Counted from the first letter of the stretch, positions 44,462-55,648 are shown. The stretch is DNA of 64,000 nucleotides from an uncultured Gemmatimonadota bacterium (GCA_902826615.1 CADEFN010000007.1:257167-321166), one strand, 5' to 3'. A program made the numbers and translations. The notes: generated by a model from the letters alone, not told the origin.

Positions 44462-44994
44462 GCGCCCCGCGCCACGAGCCGAAGGCGCTCGACGATCAAT
44501 TGCACGGCGGCCTCCGCCGCCGGCACGGGGCGGAACTCTTCCCGCGACAAGCGCCAGCTGCGCCGTCGCAACTCCGACACCCGGCGGATCCCCTTCCCTT
44601 GCAGGAGATAGAGCCATCGGTCAGTTGCTGCGTACACATAGAGTTCGAGGTTCGCCGTCAGGGTCACCTGCTCGTCGTCCGCGACCACCGCGATTTCGGT
44701 CCCGGCGTGGGCGGCGAGCGGATGTTTGGCCCTCGCTATGGCGTCGCGCACATCGAGGGTCGAGAGGTCCGCTCCGTCCCATTGCTGCCCAGTGCGCCAG
44801 TCGTCCACGGAAAGACGAACGGCAGGTGGCAGATGTTCGAGCGTCGCCAGGAACAACTCCACGGTACGGTCGGCGTTAGGCAGCAGCTGCGCTTCGAACC
44901 ACCCGTCGCGGTGCCCGAAGACAAAGCCATCGCCGGCACCACGGAAGTGGTGCCAGATGACCGATTCGGGCTGGTTACCGCGGATGAACACCAC
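44458..44994 (-). CDS. Hypothetical protein, 178 aa
   Basis: No family recognised. Begins at a GTG-GTG pair (MVFIRGNQPESVIWHHFRG). It looks like a soluble alpha/beta protein, with a Trp/His-rich N-terminus, a hydrophobic strand region LYVYAATDRWLYLLQGKGI near residue 120, and a basic Arg-rich end. It lies between the CCA enzyme (5 nt away) and rarA (4-nt overlap), so it is co-expressed with them. It carries one CGTTAGG word read as Pro-Asn. Confidence 0.75.
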   Translation of the reverse strand: MVFIRGNQPESVIWHHFRGAGDGFVFGHRDGWFEAQLLPNADRTVELFLATLEHLPPAVRLSVDDWRTGQQWDGADLSTLDVRDAIARAKHPLAAHAGTEIAVVADDEQVTLTANLELYVYAATDRWLYLLQGKGIRRVSELRRRSWRLSREEFRPVPAAEAAVQLIVERLRLVARGA

Positions 44995-44999
44995 TCACC

Positions 45000-46307
45000 T
45001 CAACCGGAAAACGAAGCCAGCAGCGTGCGCGCCCGCTCCATCAGGAGCTCGCGGGTGTTGCGCGACGGATCGTCCACCACCCACACCAGCAACCCACGCA
45101 GCACCTCACCGAGTTCACGCCCTGCGGGAATGCCAGCGCTTCGCATCAGGTCCTCGCCGTCCACCACCAGGTCTGAAATCTCGATCGGATCGCGCCAGGC
45201 GCAACGGACCGCACGCCGATAGAACCCCGGCCACCGGACTCGCACAGGCTCAGGGACATTCCCTTCGGCAACGAGGCTCGCCATGGCGACACGGAGTGCG
45301 TCGGCAAAGTCGACACGCCGAGCCTCGGACGCCCATCCCCGAACGACGGGCAAATCGGGGAGGTCCCCCTGGCCAAGCACAGGCCGAATGCGCCCGGCCA
45401 CCGTGGCCAGGTGCGCCACTCGGCTGACGTCCCGGTTGGAGAGACGGATATCCGTGAGCAGCCTTGTGCTCTCGCGTGCCGTCAGACCGCACAGCACGGC
45501 CGCCAACCGCACCTGCACTCGCCGCTTCGCAATCCCTTCGACGGCGGAGGCATCGGGCCACCCCACGGCATCGGCGGCACGCAGCTGCCAGTCAGGCCGG
45601 GCATCGAGCACCGGGAGGAGCTCTCGCAACGCGCCGCTGCGCTTCCACAGCAGCAACGACTGGCTCGCAACGCGCACCTGCTCGAGTGTTTTGACCAGCT
45701 CCTGCTGCACCCGTTCTTTTGAGAGGCGGTGCAAGGCGCTGGCGCTGGAGACGGTGGCGCGCCACGTCGCGTCGTCGATTTGCAGCCCGAAGCGACCCGC
45801 AAACCGCAATCCACGCAACGCCCGCAGCCGGTCTTCCTGCATCCGCTGCGCCGCATCGCCCACCGCCCGCAGACGACGGGACCCAAGGTCGCGCTGCCCG
45901 CCAAAAGGGTCGTGCAGGCGTTGCTGCGAAGGCGACCAGGCAATGGCATTCACCGTGAAGTCGCGGCGGGCCAGGTCTTCGTCGAGCGAGGCACCAAACT
46001 CCACCTCGGCATGGCGACCATCCGTCTTCACATCATGCCGAAAGGTGGTCACTTCGTGCAGAACGCCCTTGTCGTCGAGCACCCCGATCGTGCCGAACTT
46101 CTCCCCGACCGGCACGGTTCGCCTGAAGAGCCGACGTACCTGCTCGGGTCGCGCGGCCGTGGCCAAATCCCAGTCAAGGCTGGGGAGCCCCAGAAGTGCG
46201 TCACGCACCGCACCACCGACGCACCAGGTCTCATGGCCTGCCTCTTCGAGTTTGCGCGCGATCTGCACCACGGCCTCGGGGGGTTCCAGCCTGGCGGTCC
46301 CCGTCAT
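45000..46307 (-). CDS. CCA tRNA nucleotidyltransferase / poly(A) polymerase family
   Basis: 435 residues, class II nucleotidyltransferase. N-terminal head with VGGAVRDALLGLPSLDWDLATAA (GGxxRD...DxD), then FGTIGVLDDKG, the R-rich LARRDFTVNAIAWSP, DPFGGQRDL and EDRLRALRGLRFAGRFG. These are the poly(A)/CCA signature motifs. It probably adds or repairs CCA, consistent with the two tRNA genes here lacking encoded CCA. Start overlaps the ansA stop. Confidence 0.92.
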   Translation of the reverse strand: MTGTARLEPPEAVVQIARKLEEAGHETWCVGGAVRDALLGLPSLDWDLATAARPEQVRRLFRRTVPVGEKFGTIGVLDDKGVLHEVTTFRHDVKTDGRHAEVEFGASLDEDLARRDFTVNAIAWSPSQQRLHDPFGGQRDLGSRRLRAVGDAAQRMQEDRLRALRGLRFAGRFGLQIDDATWRATVSSASALHRLSKERVQQELVKTLEQVRVASQSLLLWKRSGALRELLPVLDARPDWQLRAADAVGWPDASAVEGIAKRRVQVRLAAVLCGLTARESTRLLTDIRLSNRDVSRVAHLATVAGRIRPVLGQGDLPDLPVVRGWASEARRVDFADALRVAMASLVAEGNVPEPVRVRWPGFYRRAVRCAWRDPIEISDLVVDGEDLMRSAGIPAGRELGEVLRGLLVWVVDDPSRNTRELLMERARTLLASFSG

Positions 46308-47272
46308 CCGTCAAACACGGCGCGCAGTGCATCGCCTGACAGGCCGCTGCCTAACGCCAGCATGAGGTCGATCCGCGCCTGCTGCGGACGGCGTGATCCA
46401 GTAAAGATGGCGCCAAGCCGCGCGAGATGGCGTCCGCCCCCTTCGTACCCGTACGTCTGTCCCACCCGGCCACGCGGCGCGCGTGATGCAACGACCACCG
46501 GCACTCCCGCTTCCACACACCGTCCAAGCGCTTCAGCCATGTAGGGTGGCACATTGCCGCGGCCGAGTGCGGCCACCACGACGCCTTTCGCCGTTTCGCG
46601 CGACCGATCGACCAAACGACCATCGGCGCCAGAAAAGGCGAGGACAATGTCCACGGGTTCAGCGAGTTCGGCCGGCGATAGCACGGGAAGTGGTGGCGGC
46701 AGCATGCGGCGGAACACCACTTCGCCGTCGTCGACCACACCCACCGGCCCCAACCCGGGGCTCTCGAAGGCGTCGAGCATGTGGGTGTGCGCCTTGGTCA
46801 CGTCCATGGCCGAGAACACTCGCCCATTGAGGACCACGAGCGTTCCGTAACCGCGGGCGTCATTGCTCGCCGCCACACGGACTGAGTCGGCAAGGTTCGC
46901 CGGCCCGTCCCAGCTCAATTCGCTGGCGTTGCGCATGGCGCCGGTGAAAACAATCGGCTTGTCCGTCGCGATCGAACGTGTGGCGAGATACGCCGACTCC
47001 TCGATGGTGTCTGTGCCATGTGTCACGACAACACCGTCAATGCCGGGGTCGGCTACCAGCGCCGCCAGCCGGTTGCGCAGTGCCCACTCCCGCGCGACCG
47101 ACATGTGCGGGCCGGGAAAACGGCCGAACTCCTCGGGACGCAGGTCGGCGATCGTCTCGATGCCCCGCGCCGACGCGAGAATCTCGCCGAAGCCTAACGC
47201 CGGCACCGCGCCACCCGCCGTCGCATCGAACTTCATGGAGATGGTACCGCCGGTGAACACCAGCGCGATCAC
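46304..47272 (-). CDS. ansA: L-asparaginase type I/II
   Basis: Classical bacterial asparaginase, about 322 residues from a GTG at 47272 that overlaps the SDR stop as GTGA. Catalytic motifs are VFTGGTISMK (first Thr) and VVTHGTDTIEESAYL (TDT motif with Thr-Lys-Asp system), followed by PIVFTGAMRNASE. The C-terminal domain has GVPVVVASRAPRGRVGQTYGYEGGG. It is a second, unrelated asparaginase besides the PF06089-type one 10 kb away. Confidence 0.93.
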   Translation of the reverse strand: MIALVFTGGTISMKFDATAGGAVPALGFGEILASARGIETIADLRPEEFGRFPGPHMSVAREWALRNRLAALVADPGIDGVVVTHGTDTIEESAYLATRSIATDKPIVFTGAMRNASELSWDGPANLADSVRVAASNDARGYGTLVVLNGRVFSAMDVTKAHTHMLDAFESPGLGPVGVVDDGEVVFRRMLPPPLPVLSPAELAEPVDIVLAFSGADGRLVDRSRETAKGVVVAALGRGNVPPYMAEALGRCVEAGVPVVVASRAPRGRVGQTYGYEGGGRHLARLGAIFTGSRRPQQARIDLMLALGSGLSGDALRAVFDG

Positions 47273-48024
47273 CCGCACAGCACACTCCCGCCATTCACGT
47301 TCAGAATCTCGCCGGTAATGTGCCGCGCCATCGGGGCGCACAAGAACACGATCGGGGCGGCAATGTCTTCGCATGAGGCAATGCGGCCCACCGGGATGGT
47401 CCGTGCAATGCGCTCGCGTCCCCCGTCAGCAAACACGTTGGTGCACATCTCGGTGTCGACCCAGCCCGGTGCCACGCTGTTCACGGTGATTCCGCGACCG
47501 GCCACCTCCACCGCCACGGACTTCACGAACGAGATCATCGCTCCCTTGCTGGCCCCGTAGTCGGCATGAAACGATTCCCCGCGCTGGCCGGCGGTGCTGC
47601 TCACCAGCACAATGCGGCCTCCGGTGCCCATGTGTCGCAGGGCCGCGCGCGTGCTGTAGAACATGCCGTCGACATTCTCGCGCATGGTGCGAACCCAGCG
47701 CTCGTCAGGCATCACGTCGACCGCGAGATCCTCTTCCGGCCAGATACCGGCGTTCCCGACAAAGAGGTCGATGCCACCCCACGCCTGCGCGACGGTTTCG
47801 AAACAGGCGTCCACCGCGGCGCGATCCGACAGCTCAGCCGCCAGCGCGACCGACCGAACTCCCAGGGCTTCGATCTCCTTGACCATGACCGACGCCTCCG
47901 CCGCACGCGATCGGTAGTGCACCGCGACATCGGCGCCGCACTGCGCCAGCAGCCGCGACGTCGCTCCGCCGATGCCCCGCGAACCACCGGTGACCAGGGC
48001 GCGCTTGCCACGCAGGTCGATCAT
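47269..48024 (-). CDS. Short-chain dehydrogenase/reductase (FabG-like)
   Basis: 251-residue NAD(P)-dependent SDR. Cofactor motif VTGGSRGIGGATSRLL, the NAG motif as VGNAGIW, catalytic Ser in VSSTAGQRGESFHADYGASKGAM with YxxxK, and PGWVDTEMCTN. Substrate is unknown; the neighbouring gmhA and CpsB-like genes hint at sugar metabolism, while FabG-type 3-oxoacyl-ACP reduction is equally possible. Confidence 0.88.
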   Translation of the reverse strand: MIDLRGKRALVTGGSRGIGGATSRLLAQCGADVAVHYRSRAAEASVMVKEIEALGVRSVALAAELSDRAAVDACFETVAQAWGGIDLFVGNAGIWPEEDLAVDVMPDERWVRTMRENVDGMFYSTRAALRHMGTGGRIVLVSSTAGQRGESFHADYGASKGAMISFVKSVAVEVAGRGITVNSVAPGWVDTEMCTNVFADGGRERIARTIPVGRIASCEDIAAPIVFLCAPMARHITGEILNVNGGSVLCG

Positions 48025-48620
48025 ACCAAGGCCTCCTCGATGACTTCGCAGATCACATGTTCCAGATGCAGATGCAGCTCCTGAGCGCGATCGGTCCGGT
48101 CGGTGGGGATCACCACGGACAGCGTGGCCAGCGAACGCAACGCACCACCGTCCCGTGACGAGAAAGCAATCACTGGAATGCCAAGGCGCGTTGCCGACTC
48201 CGCCGCGCGGAGCACGTTAGGCGAATTGCCGCTGGTGGAGTGGATGATGAGGAGATCGCCAGCGCGGCCGAGTGCTTCGATCTGTCGCGCAAAAACCTCG
48301 TCGAAGCCGAGGTCGTTGCCACCGGCTGTCAGAATGGAGGTGTCTGTGGTGAGGGCAATGGCAGCCAGCGCACGCCGATTAAGCATGTAACGCACGACAT
48401 ACTCGGTCGCGATATGCTGGGCGTCGGCGGCCGAACCCCCGTTTCCGCAGAAGAGGAGTTTGCCTCCTCCCTGCAGGGTCTGCCTGACGAGGAGGGCGGC
48501 CGCAGCCACCTGATCCGGCAGCACTTCGCTGCTCCGTGCCACGACCGCGGCCAGCTCCGCGAGGCGCTCCCGCACCCGCGCCGCGACCAGCCCCTTGAAG
48601 TCCGGGTTGATATCAGCCAC
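48021..48620 (-). CDS. gmhA: Sedoheptulose-7-phosphate isomerase
   Basis: 199-residue SIS-domain isomerase that makes D-glycero-D-manno-heptose-7-phosphate, first step to ADP-heptose. CGNGGSAADAQHIATEYVVRYM, the loop SILTAGGNDLGFDEVFARQI and HSTSGNSPNVLRA are the GmhA signatures. GTG at 48620 lies 8 nt inside the preceding phosphatase gene. It pairs with the heptose kinase at 37.4 kb. Confidence 0.93.
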   Translation of the reverse strand: MADINPDFKGLVAARVRERLAELAAVVARSSEVLPDQVAAAALLVRQTLQGGGKLLFCGNGGSAADAQHIATEYVVRYMLNRRALAAIALTTDTSILTAGGNDLGFDEVFARQIEALGRAGDLLIIHSTSGNSPNVLRAAESATRLGIPVIAFSSRDGGALRSLATLSVVIPTDRTDRAQELHLHLEHVICEVIEEALV

Positions 48621-49374
48621 CGCGACCAACCGTGAACAATTCCCGCAGCCGGTCCCAGATGGAGCGATGTTCGTGCAGGGGCGGTACCCCCTCGAGCATC
48701 TCGTCGTCCAGCAAATGGCGCGGGTTGTTTTCCATGAGGATCTTTGCGTGATGGTCGCCGCCAACCTCGTGCAGCCAGAGCTTCACCGTGGCGAGTGAGC
48801 GCGCATCTCCGTGGTTGTCACTGGCCAGAATGTCGAGCAGTCCGCTGGCAAGCGCCTTCCGCGCAAACTCGCCCCGGCTGTTGGAGGCCAGCAGGAGCAT
48901 GGCGTCGCCCTGGATGATCACACCAATGTCACGCCAGATGTGCAGCCGATCGATGCTGATGCCGGCGTATCGTTCCGGGTGGGCAAGGACGGGGATGATC
49001 CCGCTCGCCCGCAAACGCATCAGCTCATCCGTCGCCGCCGACGTGAGCGGGACACGCTGGAATTCCACCAGCACCGCCTTCGAGCCACCTAACGAGAGAC
49101 GACGATCGGTCAGGTCGGCCGTCGGGTCATCGAGCATGATCTCGAAGCCCTGGTGCAAGCGCAGACCGGCGGGTGCGTACGACTGCAGTTCCTCTCGCAT
49201 GACCGCATAGGCCTCAGCCGGAGCATGCGCCGCGCGCGAGGCATCGAGGTGAGGCGTGCACGCGATATCCGTCACACCCTCGGCGTGCAGGCGCTGCATG
49301 ACGCGAACCGAGTTCTCCATCGTGCGCGAGCCATCGTCCACACCCGGCAGCAAGTGTGTGTGCAGGTCGATCAT
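48613..49374 (-). CDS. CpsB/YwqE-type PHP-domain phosphatase
   Basis: 253-residue metal-dependent PHP phosphatase from the ATG at 49374. Motifs are MIDLHTHLLPGVDDGSRT, ACTPHLDAS, FEIMLDD, VLAHPERYAG and LASDNHGD. In Gram-positives this family dephosphorylates the BY-kinase that controls capsule or EPS synthesis. No BY-kinase is nearby, so the target is unknown. ATGA overlap with the upstream small ORF. Confidence 0.87.
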   Translation of the reverse strand: MIDLHTHLLPGVDDGSRTMENSVRVMQRLHAEGVTDIACTPHLDASRAAHAPAEAYAVMREELQSYAPAGLRLHQGFEIMLDDPTADLTDRRLSLGGSKAVLVEFQRVPLTSAATDELMRLRASGIIPVLAHPERYAGISIDRLHIWRDIGVIIQGDAMLLLASNSRGEFARKALASGLLDILASDNHGDARSLATVKLWLHEVGGDHHAKILMENNPRHLLDDEMLEGVPPLHEHRSIWDRLRELFTVGRGG

Positions 49375-49658
49375 TTGGCCTCCACGATGGAGGCCAGCAC
49401 GATCATGGCCGCCGCACAACGGTCATCCAGCTGCGTAGGATCGTCTGCCATTTGCTCGATAGCGTGCGTGACCACCGCATCGGCCGCCAGCAAGTCGAGT
49501 GCAGCCTCATGCGAACTGTCCTCGCCTCGCGCCAGCGCCATCGTGACGTCGGCAGCGGTGCGAATCAGCACTTCGGGAGAGTGCAACGTCTCGCCGAAAT
49601 GCTCACGGACACGCGCGCTCAGCCGCGCCGGCACCTGGATGTCTCCCGTGACATTCAT
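49371..49658 (-). CDS. Hypothetical small protein, 95 aa
   Basis: No family recognised. 95 residues, mostly helical, Ala-rich and acidic (ALARGEDSSHEAALDLLAADAVVTHAIEQM), with no signal peptide or metal motif. It sits 4 nt after alaS and overlaps the phosphatase start, so the context supports it being translated. Confidence 0.7.
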   Translation of the reverse strand: MNVTGDIQVPARLSARVREHFGETLHSPEVLIRTAADVTMALARGEDSSHEAALDLLAADAVVTHAIEQMADDPTQLDDRCAAAMIVLASIVEAK

Positions 49659-49662
49659 GGGC

Positions 49663-52416
<2,754 letters not shown>

Positions 52417-52422
52417 TGGCCA

Positions 52423-52428
52423 AATATA
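52423..52428 (-). promoter_or_regulatory. Putative -10 element of alaS, leaderless
   Basis: TATATT on the minus strand ends 6 nt before the alaS ATG. No Shine-Dalgarno or good -35 is visible. The 100-nt gap between alaS and ctaA holds nothing else recognised. Confidence 0.45.
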
Positions 52429-52516
52429 GACGGCGCTGAGGTCTGTCCGCAGGCGTTCGGAGAAGCTCCAAAGGGGGCGCCACACCATTACGATTCCTCA
52501 GTCACACCGCGCACCC

Positions 52517-53638
52517 GTGAGCCAGGCTCAATCCTCTCCCCATAGCAACCGCGCTACCCTGCGCTGGATGGTTGCCACCGCGCTGGCGGTGGTGGTTGCG
52601 CTCGTCGTTGGCGGCATCACCCGCCTGACCGAGAGCGGACTCTCCATCACCGAGTGGAAGCCGGTCTCAGGAGCGCTCCCGCCCCTCAGTCTCGCGGACT
52701 GGAATACGGCGTTTCAGCAGTATCTCCAGATTCCCGAGGCCCAGACCGTTCATAAGGGCATCACCCTCAGCGAGTTCAAAGCGCTGTTCTGGTGGGAGTG
52801 GATCCACCGGAACCTCGCCCGTGTGGTAGGCCTGGTCATCGCGGTCCCCTTTTTCTGGCTCTCGTTCAAGGGGAGGCTGCGTGGCGCCTTACGCACGCGC
52901 CTGGCCTCACTCCCGATCCTTGTTGCGGCACAGGGCGCCCTCGGCTGGTACATGGTGAGCAGTGGGCTCAGCGGACGCACCGATGTGAGCCAGTACCGAC
53001 TGGTCGCACACCTCGGCCTGGCCCTCGTCATTTTCGTTGTTGCCGTGTGGACCGCCGCTGAGATCGTGGCCCGACAGCGCGTTGCCACAGGGACGCCCGT
53101 CGCCGGCGACCGGGCCGCGCTGTTCCTGGCCTCACTCACCTTCGCGACCATCCTCTCTGGCGGATTTGTGGCGGGACTCGACGCGGGGCACGTCTTCAAC
53201 ACCTTCCCGCTCATGGGAGGACAGCTCGTCCCGCCGTCGTACGGCCAGCTCGTTCCCTTCTGGCGCAACTGGTTCGAAAACGCCGGCGCGGCGCAGTTCA
53301 ATCATCGTGTGCTGGCAACGCTGACACTGCTCCTCACACTGACGCTGACCTTTCGTCGAGCCACCACGCCCTCTCGTGGAGCCTGGCGGCTGATAGCCGC
53401 CGCCGCCTGCGTCCAGTTTGTCCTGGGTCTGACGACGCTGCTTCTCGGGGTACCAATCGCCGCGGCCGCCTTCCACCAGCTTGGCGCGGTGGTGCTCCTC
53501 ACCGCCGCGTTATGGACCGCCGTCGTTCCGGTTCGAGGTCATTCGTCGGTGTTGTCCCCGGCCATTCCTCCCAGCACTTCGGCCACCACAGCCGACACCA
53601 CGGTCGACGCGTATCCACGACGGGCCAGAAAGGCATAG
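52517..53638 (+). CDS. ctaA: Heme A synthase (Cox15/CtaA)
   Basis: 373-residue polytopic membrane enzyme that converts heme O to heme A for aa3-type oxidases. About eight transmembrane helices. Four conserved histidines are visible at residues 97 (WEWIHRNLARVVG), 165 (VAHLGL), 263 (FNHRVLA) and 320 (FHQLGA), the expected heme ligands. N-terminal VGGITRLTESGLSITEWKPV is the Cox15 signature. GTG start. The final 33 codons run antisense through the end of recX and lie beyond the last helix. A CtaB partner is not in the window. Confidence 0.94.
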   Translation: MSQAQSSPHSNRATLRWMVATALAVVVALVVGGITRLTESGLSITEWKPVSGALPPLSLADWNTAFQQYLQIPEAQTVHKGITLSEFKALFWWEWIHRNLARVVGLVIAVPFFWLSFKGRLRGALRTRLASLPILVAAQGALGWYMVSSGLSGRTDVSQYRLVAHLGLALVIFVVAVWTAAEIVARQRVATGTPVAGDRAALFLASLTFATILSGGFVAGLDAGHVFNTFPLMGGQLVPPSYGQLVPFWRNWFENAGAAQFNHRVLATLTLLLTLTLTFRRATTPSRGAWRLIAAAACVQFVLGLTTLLLGVPIAAAAFHQLGAVVLLTAALWTAVVPVRGHSSVLSPAIPPSTSATTADTTVDAYPRRARKA

Positions 53639-54267
53639 AGCCGTCGCTTGGCCGTGGCCCTGTCATAGCTGGAAAGCTGGCTGGCGCGCTTGAGCGCGAC
53701 CTTGAGCGCCGCCCCTCGCTCATCGAGGCCGATCTCCTCCACAACGTCGCCCACCGCTTCCCTGGCCTCCTCAGGCTTCACCCCGCGCCGCACGAGCACG
53801 GTTTCGAGGCGGCGGCGCGACACCCCACCGCTGATGGCCTTCGAACGCGCCACGTCGCGCGCATAGGCCGCATCGTTGATCAATCCGAGCTCGGTAAGCC
53901 GAATGATCGCTCCCTCGGCTTCTTCCTTCGTGGCGCCGCGCCGCGTGAGCCCGAGGCGCAGGTCCCGGGACGACCGCGCTCGCATCGACAACAGCGATAC
54001 CGCCATGTCGAAGACCTGGAGCTGGTGCGCCGCTTTGGTCAGATCGCGCGCCTCGGCGGGGGTGAGCTCTCGCCCCACCGCGAGCCGGTAGAGTCCGATG
54101 AGCTCCGCCGAGACAACGCCGTCTACCTCCCCGACGGTGAGGAGGTGTCTCGCTCCGCGTGGATCGAGACCGCGAAGGGCGCTCACCTTTCCTGGGGGAA
54201 ACTCCCGCCTCTCGCGCGTCTTTCCGCGTCGGGGCTTTCTTGCCGATTCTCTCGCACCGTCTGTCAT
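53539..54267 (-). CDS. recX: Regulatory protein RecX
   Basis: 242-residue modulator of RecA filament formation. Basic N-terminus, then three-helix RecX repeats: RSSRDLRLGLTRRGATKEEAE, AYARDVARSKAISGGVSRRRLETVLVRRGVKPEEA and ATAKRRLYAFLARRGYASTVVSAVV. It follows recA on the same strand after 226 nt, the usual recA-recX order. Its last 100 nt overlap ctaA on the opposite strand. Confidence 0.9.
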   Translation of the reverse strand: MTDGARESARKPRRGKTRERREFPPGKVSALRGLDPRGARHLLTVGEVDGVVSAELIGLYRLAVGRELTPAEARDLTKAAHQLQVFDMAVSLLSMRARSSRDLRLGLTRRGATKEEAEGAIIRLTELGLINDAAYARDVARSKAISGGVSRRRLETVLVRRGVKPEEAREAVGDVVEEIGLDERGAALKVALKRASQLSSYDRATAKRRLYAFLARRGYASTVVSAVVAEVLGGMAGDNTDE

Positions 54268-54302
54268 GGAGTTCCTGTCACCCGCGTTAGCCCTCTAGCC
54301 CC

Positions 54303-54374
54303 GTGCTTCTCGTACTTCTCGTGCTTCTCGTGCTTCTCGTGCTTCTCGTGCTTCTCGTGCTTCTCGTTCTTCCC
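54303..54374. repeat. 9-bp tandem repeat (VNTR) in the recA-recX spacer
   Basis: Eight consecutive units of GTGCTTCTC, with a single-base change in the second (GTACTTCTC) and degeneration of the last (GTTCTTCCC). GTGCATCCC follows as a decayed ninth. The length, 9 x n, is likely to vary between strains. Beyond it (54394-54464) GGCCGGAG pairs with CTCCGGCC around a GGGGTACC-rich loop. Neither ORF crossing the repeat is credible. Confidence 0.9.
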
Positions 54375-54493
54375 GTGCATCCCAAACGCGAGAGGCCGGA
54401 GAGAAGTCCTTTGAGCAACGTGGGGTACCGGGCCCCAACATCCTCAGAGAACAACCCTCCGGCCCCAATCCCGCTGGACGCCGAACCTGCCGC

Positions 54494-55540
54494 CTACTCT
54501 TCTGTTACCTCGACGTCGGCCACCGTTTCTACCCGCTTGAGACCGAGAAGCACCTTCACCTTCTCGTCGATCTCACCCATCATCGCGGGGTTGTCCTTCA
54601 GGAAGAGCTTGGCATTCTCACGACCCTGGCCAATGCGCTGCCCGTTGTAGCTATACCAAGCGCCAGACTTCTCGATAATTCCCGCCTCCGATCCGATGTC
54701 GACCAGGAGCGAGGTATGCGAGATACCCTCGGCATACATGATGTCGAACTCCGCCTGTTTGAAGGGGGGAGCGACCTTGTTCTTTACGACTTTGACACGC
54801 ACCTGCGACCCGACCACCTCTTCCTTGTCCTTGACCGGACCGATGCGTCGAATATCGAGGCGAAGTGATGCGTAGAACTTGAGTGCCTTGCCGCCCGTGG
54901 TGGTCTCGGGGTTGCCGAACATGACGCCGATCTTCTCGCGGAGCTGGTTGATGAAGACAACCGAGGTCCGAGAGCGTGCGATGGCGCCGGTCAGCTTTCG
55001 CAGGGCCTGACTCATAAGACGAGCCTGCAACCCGACGTGCGAGTCACCCATGTCACCCTCGATTTCCGCCTTCGGTACCAGGGCAGCAACCGAGTCAATC
55101 ACGATGACGTCTACCGCACCCGACCGAACCAGAATTTCGCAAATCTCGAGCGCCTGCTCTCCGGTGTCCGGCTGCGACACGAGGAGGTTCTCCACGTCGA
55201 CGCCAAGCTTCTTCGCGTAGTCGATGTCGAGGGCATGCTCGGCGTCGATGAAGGCGGCCACACCGCCGGCCCGCTGCGCATTGGCCACGACGTGCAAACA
55301 CAGCGTGGTCTTGCCGCTCGACTCCGGACCGTAGATCTCCGTGATACGACCCCGAGGCACACCACCGATGCCAATGGCGGCATCGAGGTTGATCGCGCCA
55401 GTGGGGATTGATTCGATACGAACACGCGCGGACTCATTGCCCATGCGCATGATCGCACCCTTGCCGCAGTTCTTCTCGATCTGCGAGATGGCCAGACCCA
55501 ATGCCTTTCTGCGGTCGTCCTGCAGTGCTGAAACCGCCAT
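54494..55540 (-). CDS. recA: Recombinase RecA
   Basis: 348-residue strand-exchange ATPase. Walker [11 protein letters not shown] at 71-80, [17 protein letters not shown], Walker [24 protein letters not shown]2 loop [21 protein letters not shown] are all intact. An acidic C-terminus (DVEVTEE) is present. It lies upstream of recX, with a GTAC palindrome in its promoter region. Confidence 0.99.
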   Translation of the reverse strand: MAVSALQDDRRKALGLAISQIEKNCGKGAIMRMGNESARVRIESIPTGAINLDAAIGIGGVPRGRITEIYGPESSGKTTLCLHVVANAQRAGGVAAFIDAEHALDIDYAKKLGVDVENLLVSQPDTGEQALEICEILVRSGAVDVIVIDSVAALVPKAEIEGDMGDSHVGLQARLMSQALRKLTGAIARSRTSVVFINQLREKIGVMFGNPETTTGGKALKFYASLRLDIRRIGPVKDKEEVVGSQVRVKVVKNKVAPPFKQAEFDIMYAEGISHTSLLVDIGSEAGIIEKSGAWYSYNGQRIGQGRENAKLFLKDNPAMMGEIDEKVKVLLGLKRVETVADVEVTEE

Positions 55541-55579
55541 GCGTCACCCAGTGGTGTGGTGTGGTCTTGAGGCCACCGA

Positions 55580-55592
55580 GTACAGAATGTAC
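55580..55592. promoter_or_regulatory. Palindrome upstream of recA (SOS operator candidate)
   Basis: GTAC-AGAAT-GTAC, 40 nt upstream of the recA ATG. Another half-palindromic CGTAC...TTCG segment lies further upstream (about 55612-55626). The GTAC half-sites loosely recall LexA boxes of cyanobacteria, but the spacing differs by one. No lexA gene is in the window for comparison. Confidence 0.35.
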
Positions 55593-55648
55593 GCGGTGGA
55601 GTGGAGGAAAACGAACCCCGAACAAAGTACGAAGGTAATGCCTTGCTC

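Noticed and set aside
54303-54383. Possible CRISPR array
   Set aside because: The repeat unit is 9 bp with no spacers; there are no cas genes.
54303-54650. Plus-strand ORF encoding repeated Val-Leu-Leu
   Set aside because: The repeats come from translating the 9-bp VNTR and the frame then runs antisense into recA. It has no ribosome site and no family.
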